Below, one piece after another: positions 38,528-47,506 of a stretch of DNA of 64,000 nucleotides. The notes beneath the pieces were generated by a model. That model did not search any database and had not been told where the DNA came from. It was given only the letters and a program-made list of their open reading frames with translations. Within the stretch, counting starts at the first letter, position 1, and every line of letters begins with the position of its first letter. Both the position numbers and the translations under genes were made by a program. The DNA comes from Desulfobacteraceae bacterium Eth-SRB2. Its GTDB lineage: Bacteria > Desulfobacterota > Desulfobacteria > Desulfobacterales > UBA11574. The stretch spans positions 68,307 to 132,306 of the forward strand of contig RPGQ01000080.1 in NCBI GenBank assembly GCA_004193595.1, given 5' to 3'.

Positions 38528-39456
38528 AAGCAAAAACACCAAGCAAACTGGAAAAGATTTTGGCTGCCGGTCACCTGGCTGTTACGTCGGAGTGCGGTCC
38601 CCCAAGGGGTTCTGACATGGAAGTGATTACAGAAAAGGCAAATCTGATCAAGGATTATGTGGATGCCATCAATATCACCGACAATCAGACATCCGTCACC
38701 CGCATGAGCAGCCTGGCCGCCTGTATTCAACTTAAACTCATGGGGCTGGAGCCGGTGCTGCAAATGGTGACACGTGATCGAAACCGAATCGCCCTGCAGA
38801 GCGACATCCTTGGAGCGGCTTCGTTTGATATACACAATGTCCTCTGTCTTTCCGGAGACCACCAGAGCTTTGGAGACTGCCCCACGGGTCAAAATGTTCA
38901 TGATATTGATTCCATGCAGCTCATTCAAACCGTGAGGCTTATGCGGGACCAAGGCAAGTTTCTGGGTGGAGGCGATATTAAGCGTCCCCCCCAAATGTTC
39001 GTGGGGGCCGCTGCCAATCCTTTTGCCGATCCCTTTGAAATACGTGTTCCCCGATTGGCCAAAAAAATTGCCGCCGGCGTGGAGTTTATACAAACCCAAT
39101 GTATATACAACATGGAGAAATTCGAGCTCTGGTTGAAGATAGCCGGTGACCGTGGATTACTTGAAAAAGTCCATATTCTGGCCGGTGTGACCCCCTTTAA
39201 ATCGGCCGGCATGGCCAAATACATGAAAAATCGGGTTCCCGGCATAGAAGTGCCGGACGAGTTGGTGAAAAGAATGTCAGATACGCCCAAAGAAAAACAA
39301 CCCGAGGAAGGGGTTAAAATCTGCATTGAGCAGATTCAGCACTTAAAAGAAGTGGAAGGGGTTCGGGGATTTCACGTTATGGCGATTGAATGGGAAGAAA
39401 TGGTTCCCGGGATTGTGAAAAAATCCGGCCTGTATCCCAGGCCGAGCGTGGAGTGA
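38524..39456 (+). CDS. metF: MetF-type 5,10-methylene-tetrahydrofolate reductase, second copy
   Basis: 310 residues. TSECGPPRGSD carries the MetF active-site Glu; [27 protein letters not shown] and HDIDSMQLIQ match the other metF at 27608. It keeps the ATGA overlap with metV typical of metVF pairs. Two metF genes in one operon suggest either isozymes for opposite directions or partners for the two different Sec HdrA proteins (inference). Confidence 0.92.
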   Translation: MKAKTPSKLEKILAAGHLAVTSECGPPRGSDMEVITEKANLIKDYVDAINITDNQTSVTRMSSLAACIQLKLMGLEPVLQMVTRDRNRIALQSDILGAASFDIHNVLCLSGDHQSFGDCPTGQNVHDIDSMQLIQTVRLMRDQGKFLGGGDIKRPPQMFVGAAANPFADPFEIRVPRLAKKIAAGVEFIQTQCIYNMEKFELWLKIAGDRGLLEKVHILAGVTPFKSAGMAKYMKNRVPGIEVPDELVKRMSDTPKEKQPEEGVKICIEQIQHLKEVEGVRGFHVMAIEWEEMVPGIVKKSGLYPRPSVE

Positions 39457-39537
39457 TGACACAACCGATAACTACTGAAAAAAATAAAAAAAATCCGGAA
39501 TAAAAAAAATCCGGAATTACAGCAAAGGAGGTACAAT

Positions 39538-39924
39538 ATGAGTGAAAAAAAGAGAATACTTGTGGTAGATGATGAACCTGATTTCTGCGCTATTGTTCAG
39601 GGCCAATTAGAAAAAGAGGGCTACGAAGTCGAGATCGCTTACAATGGCATTGAAGGTCTGGAAAAAGTACATGCCAATCCGCCGGACGCCATTGTTCTGG
39701 ATGTCATGATGCCTGAGATGGACGGATACGAGGTATGCAGGAAGTTAAAAGGGGATGAGAAATGTGTTGACATTCCTGTGGTTCTGCTGACTGCTGTTGC
39801 ATCTCATGTCACATCAACCCGCTATACCCATCAGGACGGCATGAGTACCGAGGCGGATGACTATATTGCCAAACCCGCTTCAGCAGAGGAAATCACGGCG
39901 AGTATTAAACGGCTTCTCGATTAG
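39538..39924 (+). CDS. Stand-alone CheY-like response regulator
   Basis: 128-residue single receiver domain. Acidic pair VVDDEPD, phospho-acceptor Asp in IVLDVMMPEMDG, LLTAVAS, and Lys in AKPAS. There is no output domain. Excellent SD (AAAGGAGG). It lies 81 bp after metF and 297 bp before the Sec CCG gene, so it is embedded in the metabolic operon. It joins HdrA-receiver as a sign that phosphorelay acts on this metabolism. The partner kinase is unknown. Confidence 0.9.
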   Translation: MSEKKRILVVDDEPDFCAIVQGQLEKEGYEVEIAYNGIEGLEKVHANPPDAIVLDVMMPEMDGYEVCRKLKGDEKCVDIPVVLLTAVASHVTSTRYTHQDGMSTEADDYIAKPASAEEITASIKRLLD

Positions 39925-39964
39925 CAAGAAACCATGGGTTATCCGAAGCCCGCAATTTATGATT

Positions 39965-40023
39965 TTAAATTGAAGATTGACAACGTATAATCTTAAGTTT
40001 TCAACGGTCAATCTTCAATTTAA
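39965..40023. repeat. 17-bp perfect inverted repeat (ATTGAAGATTGA family)
   Basis: TTAAATTGAAGATTGAC (39965-39981) is the exact reverse complement of 40007-40023. Related pieces occur near 4617, 33808-33860 and 36957-37060, always between genes. Could form a hairpin in mRNA. Confidence 0.85.
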
Positions 40024-40067
40024 GGGAGGTGCATTACCAGTTTGTTAATTGCTATCCAAGACTTTTT

Positions 40068-40131
40068 GGTTTCAGGTTTCAGGTGTCAGCTAATTCGTTT
40101 TTTACTCCTGACACCTGACACCTGAAACCTG
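40068..40131. repeat. Inverted CAGGTGTCAG repeat, second copy
   Basis: GGTTTCAGGTTTCAGGTGTC faces CTGACACCTGACACCTGAAA. Same family as 10053-10121 and the heptamer array at 25480. Confidence 0.85.
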
Positions 40132-40221
40132 ATTGCAAGGCTTTCGCTCAAAAAATGAATAAGTTAATGGGTGAAAACCATTTTAACAAATCGGTAATGC
40201 TCCCATTTAAAGGAGGAAATA

Positions 40222-41541
40222 ATGTCATCTCAACCTATTGAGATTAAAGGAAGCAAAAAAAGCATTTTTCTGGATAAGGTAAAAAAACTTCTTCCGGAAG
40301 GAGGAAATCTCAATCTTTGCCTGACCTGCGGCGCCTGCTCTTCAGGGTGCCCTGCCACGGGACTGGAAAATATGGACCCCAGAAAGTTTTTGCGCATGGC
40401 CGCCCTGGGCATGGATGAAGAAATTATGAGTACGCCTTGGGTATGGATGTGCACCATGTGTACCCGCTGCATTTATGTATGTCCCATGAAAATTGATATC
40501 CCGCAACTGGTCTTTAACGCCCGGAATAGCTGGCCCAGGGAAGAACGTCCCAAAGGGATTATGGGGTCTTGTGACATGGCATTGAAGAATGATACCTGTA
40601 GTGCCATGGGGACACCTGAGAACGATTTCAGGTTTGTAGTCGAGGACGTGCTTGAAGAATACCAGGAAGCGCAGCCTGAATTCAAAGACATGCAGGCGCC
40701 CATCAACAAGGAGGGGGCGGAGTTCTTTTTGAACCAGAACTCCAGAGAGCCGGTGACCGAACCGGACGAAATGGTCCCTCTCTGGAAAATTCTACACCTG
40801 GTAGGAGCCGACTGGACTTACGGCACCAAGGGATGGGCAGCGGAAAACTACTGCATGTTTCTGGCGGATAACGAGAGTTGGGAGCATATTGTTAGGGTCA
40901 AGGCCAAAGCTGTAGATGATCTTAAGAACAAAGTTTGGCTCAACACGGAATGAGGGCACGAATTTTTTGCAGTCCGGGTCGGGCTGAAAAAATTCAACAT
41001 CGATCACAATTTTGAGGTCAAGAGCATTATTCAGTATTATGCCCAGTGGATCAGGGAAGGAAAACTGAAAGTTAATTCCGACTGGAACAAAGACCTGAAA
41101 GTAAAATTTACTGTACAAGACCCATGCCAGCTGGTTCGCAAGAGTTTGGGCGACCCGGTGGCAGAAGACCTGCGGTATGTTGTTAAAACAGTTGTGGGCG
41201 AGGAAAATTTTGTAGAAATGGCTCCCAACAAGTCTAACAACTACTGCTGTGGCGGCGGAGGAGGGTTCCTTCAGTCCGGATTTTCCGAAGCCAGACGCGA
41301 ATACGGCAAACGGAAATTTGAGCAGATAATGACAACAGGAGCGGATTACTGTATTACGCCCTGCCATAACTGCCACGCACAGATTCACGATTTGCATGAA
41401 CATTATGACGGGAAATACCAGACGACTCATTTATGGACCTTAATCTGTCTTTCTTTAGGGATTCTCGGACCCAATGAACGGGAGTACCTTGGAGACGATC
41501 TTAAGGACGTTATGATTTTTCATCCGGAGAGCGAGATGTAG
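40222..41541 (+). CDS. Selenocysteine DsrK/HmcF-like Fe-S CCG protein (UGA at residue 244)
   Basis: 439 residues with UGA at 40951-40953 as Sec. N-terminal ferredoxin motifs CLTCGACSSGCP and CTMCTRCIYVCP; then a CCG region reading LNTE-U244-GHEFF, where DsrK/HmcF/TmcB-type proteins have ECGHA. The second part has DPCQLVRKS, NNYCCGGGGGF and CITPCHNCH. UGA thus replaces the first Cys of a catalytic-cluster motif. It is followed by the strongest hairpin of the set. This family reduces disulfides or menaquinol-linked partners, so the protein is probably the terminal thiol/disulfide module of the operon (inference). Strong SD AAAGGAGG. Conventional callers would split it into two genes. Confidence 0.92.
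40960..40995 (+). promoter_or_regulatory. SECIS-like hairpin of CCG selenoprotein
   Basis: GAAUUUUUU pairs with AAAAAAUUC, one bulged G, then CAGUCC with GGGCUG, loop GGGUC: fifteen pairs, beginning 6 nt after the UGA. Very unlikely by chance in coding sequence. Confidence 0.8.
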
Positions 41542-41598
41542 AAGGCGCATTTTGCAGCTAACGTGTTTAAATCATACAATTGGCAAAACAATTTTCTT

Positions 41599-42417
41599 AT
41601 GCAGGTCTATTGCATATTAGGCGATGAACGGGTAATTCGCTCAAAATCTCCCATCATATTTTCGGCGGTAATGAGGCGGCTTGGAATAAAAGCGGCATAC
41701 GTGCCGTTTAAAATTGCCCCTGACCAGATCGCTCAGGCTTTGCAAAGCATTAAGGTCCTGAATATCTCCGGCGCGAATGTCATGATTCCTTATAAAGAAG
41801 AAGTCATACCCCATTTAGATGTCCTTTCAGAGGGAGCGAATATTATCGGCGCTGTTAACACAATTGTACGTAATGGTGATTTATTTAAAGGTTACAACAC
41901 CAATGCCATCGGTTTTATGGACGCCTTAAATGACGCTCGGTTTGATGTGGAAGGTAAATCGGCTCTTGTTTTGGGTACGGGCGGAGCAGCCAGGGCAATT
42001 GTATTTATTTTAAACTGGCTCCGAACAACCTCTGTTTTCGTAGCCGGTCGTAACCAGAAAAAAACCGGTCAGATTGTAGATAGTTTTGGGGGAGAAGCAA
42101 TACCGCTTTATTCTCTTGAGGACCGAAATCTTACCGCAAACATAGTGGTTAATGCCACCTCTGTTTCAAGTCCTGATGAGTCGCCGGAGATGGCTTCATT
42201 GCTTGAAAAGTTCAAGGTAAAGGATTGCGAATTGGTGCTTGATCTTAACTATGACCGAAGTGAAAATTTCTGGCAGGATATGGCCCGGCGCAACGGCGCA
42301 CGGTTTATTGATGGTTTATCTACGCTTGCATATCAATTAAGACGCACCTTGGCCCTCTGGACCCGTATTCAGGCACCCCCGGAGGAATTCCTGAAAGCGA
42401 TTAATGAAAACTTATGA
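41599..42417 (+). CDS. aroE: Shikimate dehydrogenase
   Basis: About 272 residues. Reduces 3-dehydroshikimate with NADPH in aromatic amino acid synthesis. The substrate side has SKSPIIF and GANVMIPYK (catalytic Lys); GAVNTIV and GYNTNAIGF follow; the dinucleotide motif is GTGGAARA; and the C-terminal helix has DGLSTLAYQL. ATG 41599 is preferred because family members start just before the GD motif; GTG 41563 is possible and neither has a clear SD. Functionally unrelated to its Hdr neighbours. Followed by 239 bp of GC-rich repeat-like DNA without a gene. Confidence 0.92.
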   Translation: MQVYCILGDERVIRSKSPIIFSAVMRRLGIKAAYVPFKIAPDQIAQALQSIKVLNISGANVMIPYKEEVIPHLDVLSEGANIIGAVNTIVRNGDLFKGYNTNAIGFMDALNDARFDVEGKSALVLGTGGAARAIVFILNWLRTTSVFVAGRNQKKTGQIVDSFGGEAIPLYSLEDRNLTANIVVNATSVSSPDESPEMASLLEKFKVKDCELVLDLNYDRSENFWQDMARRNGARFIDGLSTLAYQLRRTLALWTRIQAPPEEFLKAINENL

Positions 42418-42656
42418 ATTTAGATCACTTCAACCGCACCAGGGTGGGTTTAAGTCACTGTTATCCTGAATGGATGTTCCGTGCCGGCTTGTCCGGGCTA
42501 AGGGTTTGCGAAGAAATAAATTTACATTTTCAGGAGTAGAGGCACCCGCATGGCAAGGCGCGGGGAGGGCGAATAGCTGGCTATTTAACCGACGAGCAAC
42601 GCAGCCCGGCGGGATGGATCGGCGCATTAAAATGTGAAGTTATTTTTGAGCGAGCC

Positions 42657-44144
42657 CTAAGCTTTTGTCGGAAGAAGAACCGTAAATTCTGTTCCCTTGC
42701 CGGGAACGCTCTCCACATTTATGAGGCCGCCCATTGAATCTATAAGTCCCTTTACGATGGGCAGCCCAAGGCCAGTTCCTGTAATGTATCTGGTCTTTTC
42801 GTCTTTGACCCTGTAAAATCTTTCAAAAATCTTATCCAGATATTTATCTGCTATACCAAACCCGTTATCTTTAACTTTTACACGCACGTTGATTCCGGCC
42901 ATATCAACTTCCACCTCAATTTTTCCGCCTTCCTGAGTGTAATTAATGGCATTGGTGATAAGATTCCCGAAAATACTTTCCAGAGCAATGGGATCGGCAA
43001 AGAGTTCAGGAAGCGGATCTTTTGGAAGTTCAATCGTAAGGGACTGGTTTTTTTTCTCTGCCTGGGCTCTTAAAAAATCTACTATATCTTCCAGAAGCTC
43101 TCCGAGCCTAACAACTTGAGACTCATGACAAATAATCCCTTCCTCGATACGGGAAAGATCGAGCAGATCTCCGATCAGAGTAATCAATCCTTTTGTCTTT
43201 TCCCTGGCACGGTCAAGTATATGCTGGTCCTGCGCAGATTCTTCACCGACCATATCTTTGATTACCAGGGCAAGCTGTTCGTGGATGGTTGAAAGCGGTG
43301 ATCGCAGTTCATGGGAAACTTTTGCCACGAATTCCGATTTAAGCTGATCCAAAAGCTTCATGGCAGTGATATTCACAATATTTAAAACTGCTCCAAGGCA
43401 CTCCTTTCTCTCTCCTAAGACCGGCTGTCCGGTTGCCATAAGATATTTTTCATCCGAAAGAGAAAACTCATAATCAGGAATATCATCGTAGTCCACATGT
43501 TTTCCCTGTGAGATTTCCGTTACAAGATTACAAAGTTCTTTATCCGGAATATAGTCTTCTATGGAGTTGCCTGATTTCAGGCCGGGGTCAAGACCGAGAA
43601 GCTGTCTGAAGGCCGGATTCATCAAGACTACCTGGCCCCTGGAATTTGTTACGACAACACCGCTGGGAAAAGATTCTAAAATAGTATGTATCCGGCTTTT
43701 CTCTAAATCCAGATCAGACAGTGTCCTTTTTCTTTCCTCCTCCAGCTTTTCAGCCTGGTGAATGAGGCGTATTTTTTCCCAGGCGCGATTAACTACGATA
43801 CGTAACTGATCCGGCTCAAAGGGTTTCGAGATAAAATCATAGGCCCCCAGTTTCATGGCTTCAATGGCTGTTTCTATGGTGGCGTATCCTGTGATCACGA
43901 TGACTTGAATTGCCTGGTCCATCTCACGAATGTGTTTAAGAACCTCCAGTCCGTCCATGCCCGGCATTCTCAAATCTAGAAGCACAATGGAAGCTTTCTC
44001 CTTTTCCAGGACAGCCAGCCCCTCATCCCCGCGAGATGCCTTTAGAACCTGGAAACCGATTCGGGTAAGGATTCGTTCAGATGCATCCCGGATATCCTGT
44101 TCATCGTCCACAACCAATATTATAGCGTCAGATTTTATCTCCAC
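42657..44144 (-). CDS. Receiver-PAS histidine kinase hybrid
   Basis: About 495 residues: an N-terminal receiver (LVVDDEQD, phospho-acceptor Asp in LLDLRMPGMDG, Lys in SKPFEP), a coiled-coil linker, one PAS domain, HisKA with SHELRSP, and HATPase_c (NLITNAINYT, DNGFGI, GTGLGLP). The receiver comes first, so it is likely the input from another kinase, probably the one encoded immediately upstream. GTG at 44144 is chosen because AAGGAG lies 6 nt before it; it overlaps the upstream kinase stop by 17 bp. No membrane segment. Confidence 0.9.
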   Translation of the reverse strand: MEIKSDAIILVVDDEQDIRDASERILTRIGFQVLKASRGDEGLAVLEKEKASIVLLDLRMPGMDGLEVLKHIREMDQAIQVIVITGYATIETAIEAMKLGAYDFISKPFEPDQLRIVVNRAWEKIRLIHQAEKLEEERKRTLSDLDLEKSRIHTILESFPSGVVVTNSRGQVVLMNPAFRQLLGLDPGLKSGNSIEDYIPDKELCNLVTEISQGKHVDYDDIPDYEFSLSDEKYLMATGQPVLGERKECLGAVLNIVNITAMKLLDQLKSEFVAKVSHELRSPLSTIHEQLALVIKDMVGEESAQDQHILDRAREKTKGLITLIGDLLDLSRIEEGIICHESQVVRLGELLEDIVDFLRAQAEKKNQSLTIELPKDPLPELFADPIALESIFGNLITNAINYTQEGGKIEVEVDMAGINVRVKVKDNGFGIADKYLDKIFERFYRVKDEKTRYITGTGLGLPIVKGLIDSMGGLINVESVPGKGTEFTVLLPTKA

Positions 44145-45621
44145 TTTCTTCTCCTTGGTTTTCCTTGTCCGCAACGGGAAACTCAACAATAAATGTCGTT
44201 CCTTGTCCCGGCTTGCTTTTTGCCATGATATTGCCGCCGTGATTTTTCACGATACTGTAAGCCAGACTGAGCCCCAGACCGGTCCCTTTCCCTTCTTCCT
44301 TGGTGGTGAAAAATTGTTCAAAAATCTGGGGAAGAATATCCTCGGGTATTCCAGGACCTGTATCGGCTATTTCTATGCAGACCCGGTTGCCATCCGGCAT
44401 CAGGCGGCTTTTTACCGTGAGTCTCCCCTTTTCCTCCATGGCCTGGGCCGCATTGAGGATGATGTTCATAAACAAATGATTAAGCTGCTGGATATCAGAC
44501 TGAACAAGGGGGAGTGAAGCGTCCAGGTCTGTTTCTATCTCTATATTCTGGAACAGGGTCTGGCTCTCGAGCAAAAACAGAGTCCGGGAAATCGTCTGGT
44601 TGACGTCATGAGGTCGCATTAAATGGCGGGTCTGTCGCGTGAATTCCAGCAGTTCCTTCACCGTATCACGGCATCTTTGGGCATCTTTCAGGATGCGGCT
44701 TAAGTCTTCCTGAGCCCCCTCTTCAAGATCATATTCTTCCTGGATAAGCTTGGCAAACAGCGTAATTCCCCCCAGGGGGTTGTTTAACTGATGGGCAACT
44801 CCTGCGGCCAGTTTCCCCAAAGAAGACATCTTTTCCGCCTGCAGGAGCTGAATCTGGGTATTTTCCAACTCATTTTTTATTCGAAACTCCTCGCGCATAT
44901 CACGAAAGAAACCGATGGTCGCTATTTCCTGCCCTTTTTCATAAATTATGGATGCATTCAGTTTGATGGGAATGATTTCACCGTTTTTGGTTATAATATC
45001 TGTCTGATATAATTTGAGTTTTCCCTTTCCGCCATAGTCCTCGCTTCTAAGGTTCCGCATAACCTCAAACGCCTGGTTGCCGGGGTAAATATTTCGAACA
45101 TTGAGACTATTGAGCGCTTCATCTTCAGTGTATCCGAAAACGTTACCGGCCGGATCATTGAATATAAGAATCTTGCCTTTTTTATCCGCAGCAATCACGC
45201 AGTCCACAGAGCTGAAAATGAGATTGCGCAAAAAGGCATTGGAGCGATGTAACTTTTCTTCAAGTCCTCCTCTGGTGGGAAGATCGAAATCCATGCTGAC
45301 AAAGGCCTCGATCTCATCCCCTGAAAAGATTGGATACGCAAAATAACACGGCATTTCATCCAGATCCAAAGAGTTTCCCTGCTTGGGCGTTAAGGCGGGT
45401 CTTCTTTTTTTCTTAGCCTCTTTTATCGAACAATTATTACAGGGTAAAGAACGGCCGTATAGTACTTTGTAGCAGTGTTGCCCGATAATTTCAGAGTCGA
45501 TTATTCCATTAAGCCCTGAGCTTGACGCCAGGATTTTGTATTCCGGCGAAATCACCATGAACCTTCTGTTGAAAGCCTCAATGGCCTTGAGCAAATATTC
45601 TTTTTCCATATCTTTATGCAT
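44128..45621 (-). CDS. PAS sensor histidine kinase
   Basis: About 497 residues. PAS1 has the Cys motif HCYKVL...PCNNC shared with other kinases here. PAS2 resembles PAS3/PAS4 of the kinase at 539 ([22 protein letters not shown]). HisKA has HQLNNP instead of the usual HE. HATPase_c has [20 protein letters not shown] and GKGTGLGLS. Start set at ATG 45621 with GGAG 6 nt upstream; several in-frame codons before it lack an SD. Overlaps the receiver-kinase downstream, so the two form a relay pair. Soluble. Confidence 0.88.
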   Translation of the reverse strand: MHKDMEKEYLLKAIEAFNRRFMVISPEYKILASSSGLNGIIDSEIIGQHCYKVLYGRSLPCNNCSIKEAKKKRRPALTPKQGNSLDLDEMPCYFAYPIFSGDEIEAFVSMDFDLPTRGGLEEKLHRSNAFLRNLIFSSVDCVIAADKKGKILIFNDPAGNVFGYTEDEALNSLNVRNIYPGNQAFEVMRNLRSEDYGGKGKLKLYQTDIITKNGEIIPIKLNASIIYEKGQEIATIGFFRDMREEFRIKNELENTQIQLLQAEKMSSLGKLAAGVAHQLNNPLGGITLFAKLIQEEYDLEEGAQEDLSRILKDAQRCRDTVKELLEFTRQTRHLMRPHDVNQTISRTLFLLESQTLFQNIEIETDLDASLPLVQSDIQQLNHLFMNIILNAAQAMEEKGRLTVKSRLMPDGNRVCIEIADTGPGIPEDILPQIFEQFFTTKEEGKGTGLGLSLAYSIVKNHGGNIMAKSKPGQGTTFIVEFPVADKENQGEESGDKI

Positions 45622-45914
45622 ATCACGCTCCATATGGGCACATTTAAAAATGCCATGGGCTTGTGCCGAACTCCTTAACAATCAATCATAACCCCCATCG
45701 GAAGTCAACCGAGTATTCACATTTTTACCACGATAAAAAGTGATATTTTCGGATAGTTGTGTGAAAGTTTAAGCAACTTATTCGTGTTCCTTGTTGCGGG
45801 TTTCAGTCAAAAGACAAACAGAATTCATAAAATTCTGGAACGTTAAAATGATGGACAATTTGGATTCGACTTGACCTGTTACAAAATGAGCGATATAAAA
45901 TAGACGATACAATC

Positions 45915-47477
45915 ATGAAAGAAAAAAATCAAACAAACAAATATGGCACGGAAAAATCGCTTTTTTTATCCAATGGAATGGCCCATGCTATTAATCTGGC
46001 GATCGTGGGCGGAGGCAGAGCCTGCAAATTCTTCATAGAGCTTCTCCAGAGTGAACCCTTACCTTATCTAAAAATTAACATATTGGGGGTTTGTGACATC
46101 AACCCAGAGGCCGAAGGTTTTGTTTTGGCCAATAAACTGGGAATATATACCACCCATAATTTTAAGGACCTTTTCAAGATTAAAAATCTCAATAGCATTA
46201 TTGATCTGACCGGCAGCAGAGAAGTGTGGCTCGAAATCGTACGCTTCAGACCTAAAGAGGTGGGAGTACTGGAACACAACATCGGCGGTTTAATGAGAAG
46301 ACTCTTCGATGTTAATCAGAGCCTTGAATCAGCAGAACGGCAATTGGTTATTGAAAAGACATTTTCAGACTTTCTTATTCAGCAAAGTACAGCTGCAATT
46401 GTGATTTTAAATACAGATTTTACGATCGTTGAAACAAATGAAGCATACTTAAAGGCTGTAAATAAATCCAAAGAAGAGGTTATTGGAGCAAACTGTTACG
46501 AAATCTCCCATGGGTTCAGTGCACCGTGTTCGAGCTCACAGCCCGAAGTGGAATGCCCCATGGTGGAAACTCTGAGAACCGGTTTGTCAGCACATGTTCT
46601 CCACGAGCATCTTTCCCCGGAAGGTCAATCCACATACTGCAATATCGTCACTTATCCTTTAAAGGATCAAAGCGGTGAAATTTTTCGTATCATCGAGGTA
46701 TGGAGGGATATCACAGAAGAATTGTCACACCGATGGGACAAGAAGGTGAAGGAATTAAAATCTGATCTTCAAAAACTGGTTCAAGAAGATCGCATTGTCT
46801 CGCTGGGTAAACTCGCGGCCAGTTGTGCTCACGAAATTAACAACCCTATTCAGGGGTTATTGACATTCAGCCATTTAATGCAGGAAATCCTGGGCGAAGG
46901 TAAGCCGAGTTCTGAGGACCTGGAACAATTTAAAAAATATCTTTCTCTCATGTCCAAAGAATTGGAACGTTGTGGAAATATTGTTTCCGGCCTCCTTTCA
47001 TTTTCCCGCGAATCCACCATTGAATACAATATTATAGATCTTAACGAAGTTCTCGAGGCAGTCTTAACCTTGACGCAGCACAAGATGAAACTTAAAAATA
47101 TTCAAGTTATTGCTAAACTATCTCCAAAACCTTTACTTGCAAAAGCAGATGCCAACCAATTGCAGCAATGCTTTCTGAACCTGATTTTTAACGCCATCGC
47201 TGCCATGCCCGGGGGAGGGGAGCTTCATGTGCTTTCCAAACTCGACAGTGACAAAAAAAATGTTTGTATAGAAATTCGCGACACAGGACATGGAATTCCT
47301 GAAGAAACCCTTGATCATATTTTTGATCCATTTTTCACCACAAAGGAAGGGGGAGAAGCCACAGGGCTTGGACTGTCCATCGTCTATGGCATCACAAAGA
47401 ATCATGGGGGCAATATCCAATTGAATAGCAAGGTCGGGGAGGGGACGTCATTTGTCTTGGATTTCCCCACCCATTAA
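45915..47477 (+). CDS. Histidine kinase with N-terminal Rossmann-like domain (cassette 2)
   Basis: 520 residues. Residues about 22-135 look like a dinucleotide-binding Rossmann domain: NLAIVGGGRACKF, VCDINPEAEGF, LNSIIDLTGS, as in GFO/IDH-type or homoserine-dehydrogenase-type folds. A PAS domain follows with Cys motif NCYEISHG...APC...VECP. Then HisKA (HEINNP) and HATPase_c (NLIFNAIAAMPGGG, DTGHGI, GLGLSIVYG). A kinase sensing NAD(H)-type ligands is a fair hypothesis given the redox genes around it. The sigma-54 regulator starts 29 bp downstream. Confidence 0.9.
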   Translation: MKEKNQTNKYGTEKSLFLSNGMAHAINLAIVGGGRACKFFIELLQSEPLPYLKINILGVCDINPEAEGFVLANKLGIYTTHNFKDLFKIKNLNSIIDLTGSREVWLEIVRFRPKEVGVLEHNIGGLMRRLFDVNQSLESAERQLVIEKTFSDFLIQQSTAAIVILNTDFTIVETNEAYLKAVNKSKEEVIGANCYEISHGFSAPCSSSQPEVECPMVETLRTGLSAHVLHEHLSPEGQSTYCNIVTYPLKDQSGEIFRIIEVWRDITEELSHRWDKKVKELKSDLQKLVQEDRIVSLGKLAASCAHEINNPIQGLLTFSHLMQEILGEGKPSSEDLEQFKKYLSLMSKELERCGNIVSGLLSFSRESTIEYNIIDLNEVLEAVLTLTQHKMKLKNIQVIAKLSPKPLLAKADANQLQQCFLNLIFNAIAAMPGGGELHVLSKLDSDKKNVCIEIRDTGHGIPEETLDHIFDPFFTTKEGGEATGLGLSIVYGITKNHGGNIQLNSKVGEGTSFVLDFPTH

Positions 47478-47506
47478 CCTCTTGTGTCCTGTGATGGAGG
47501 CAGACT

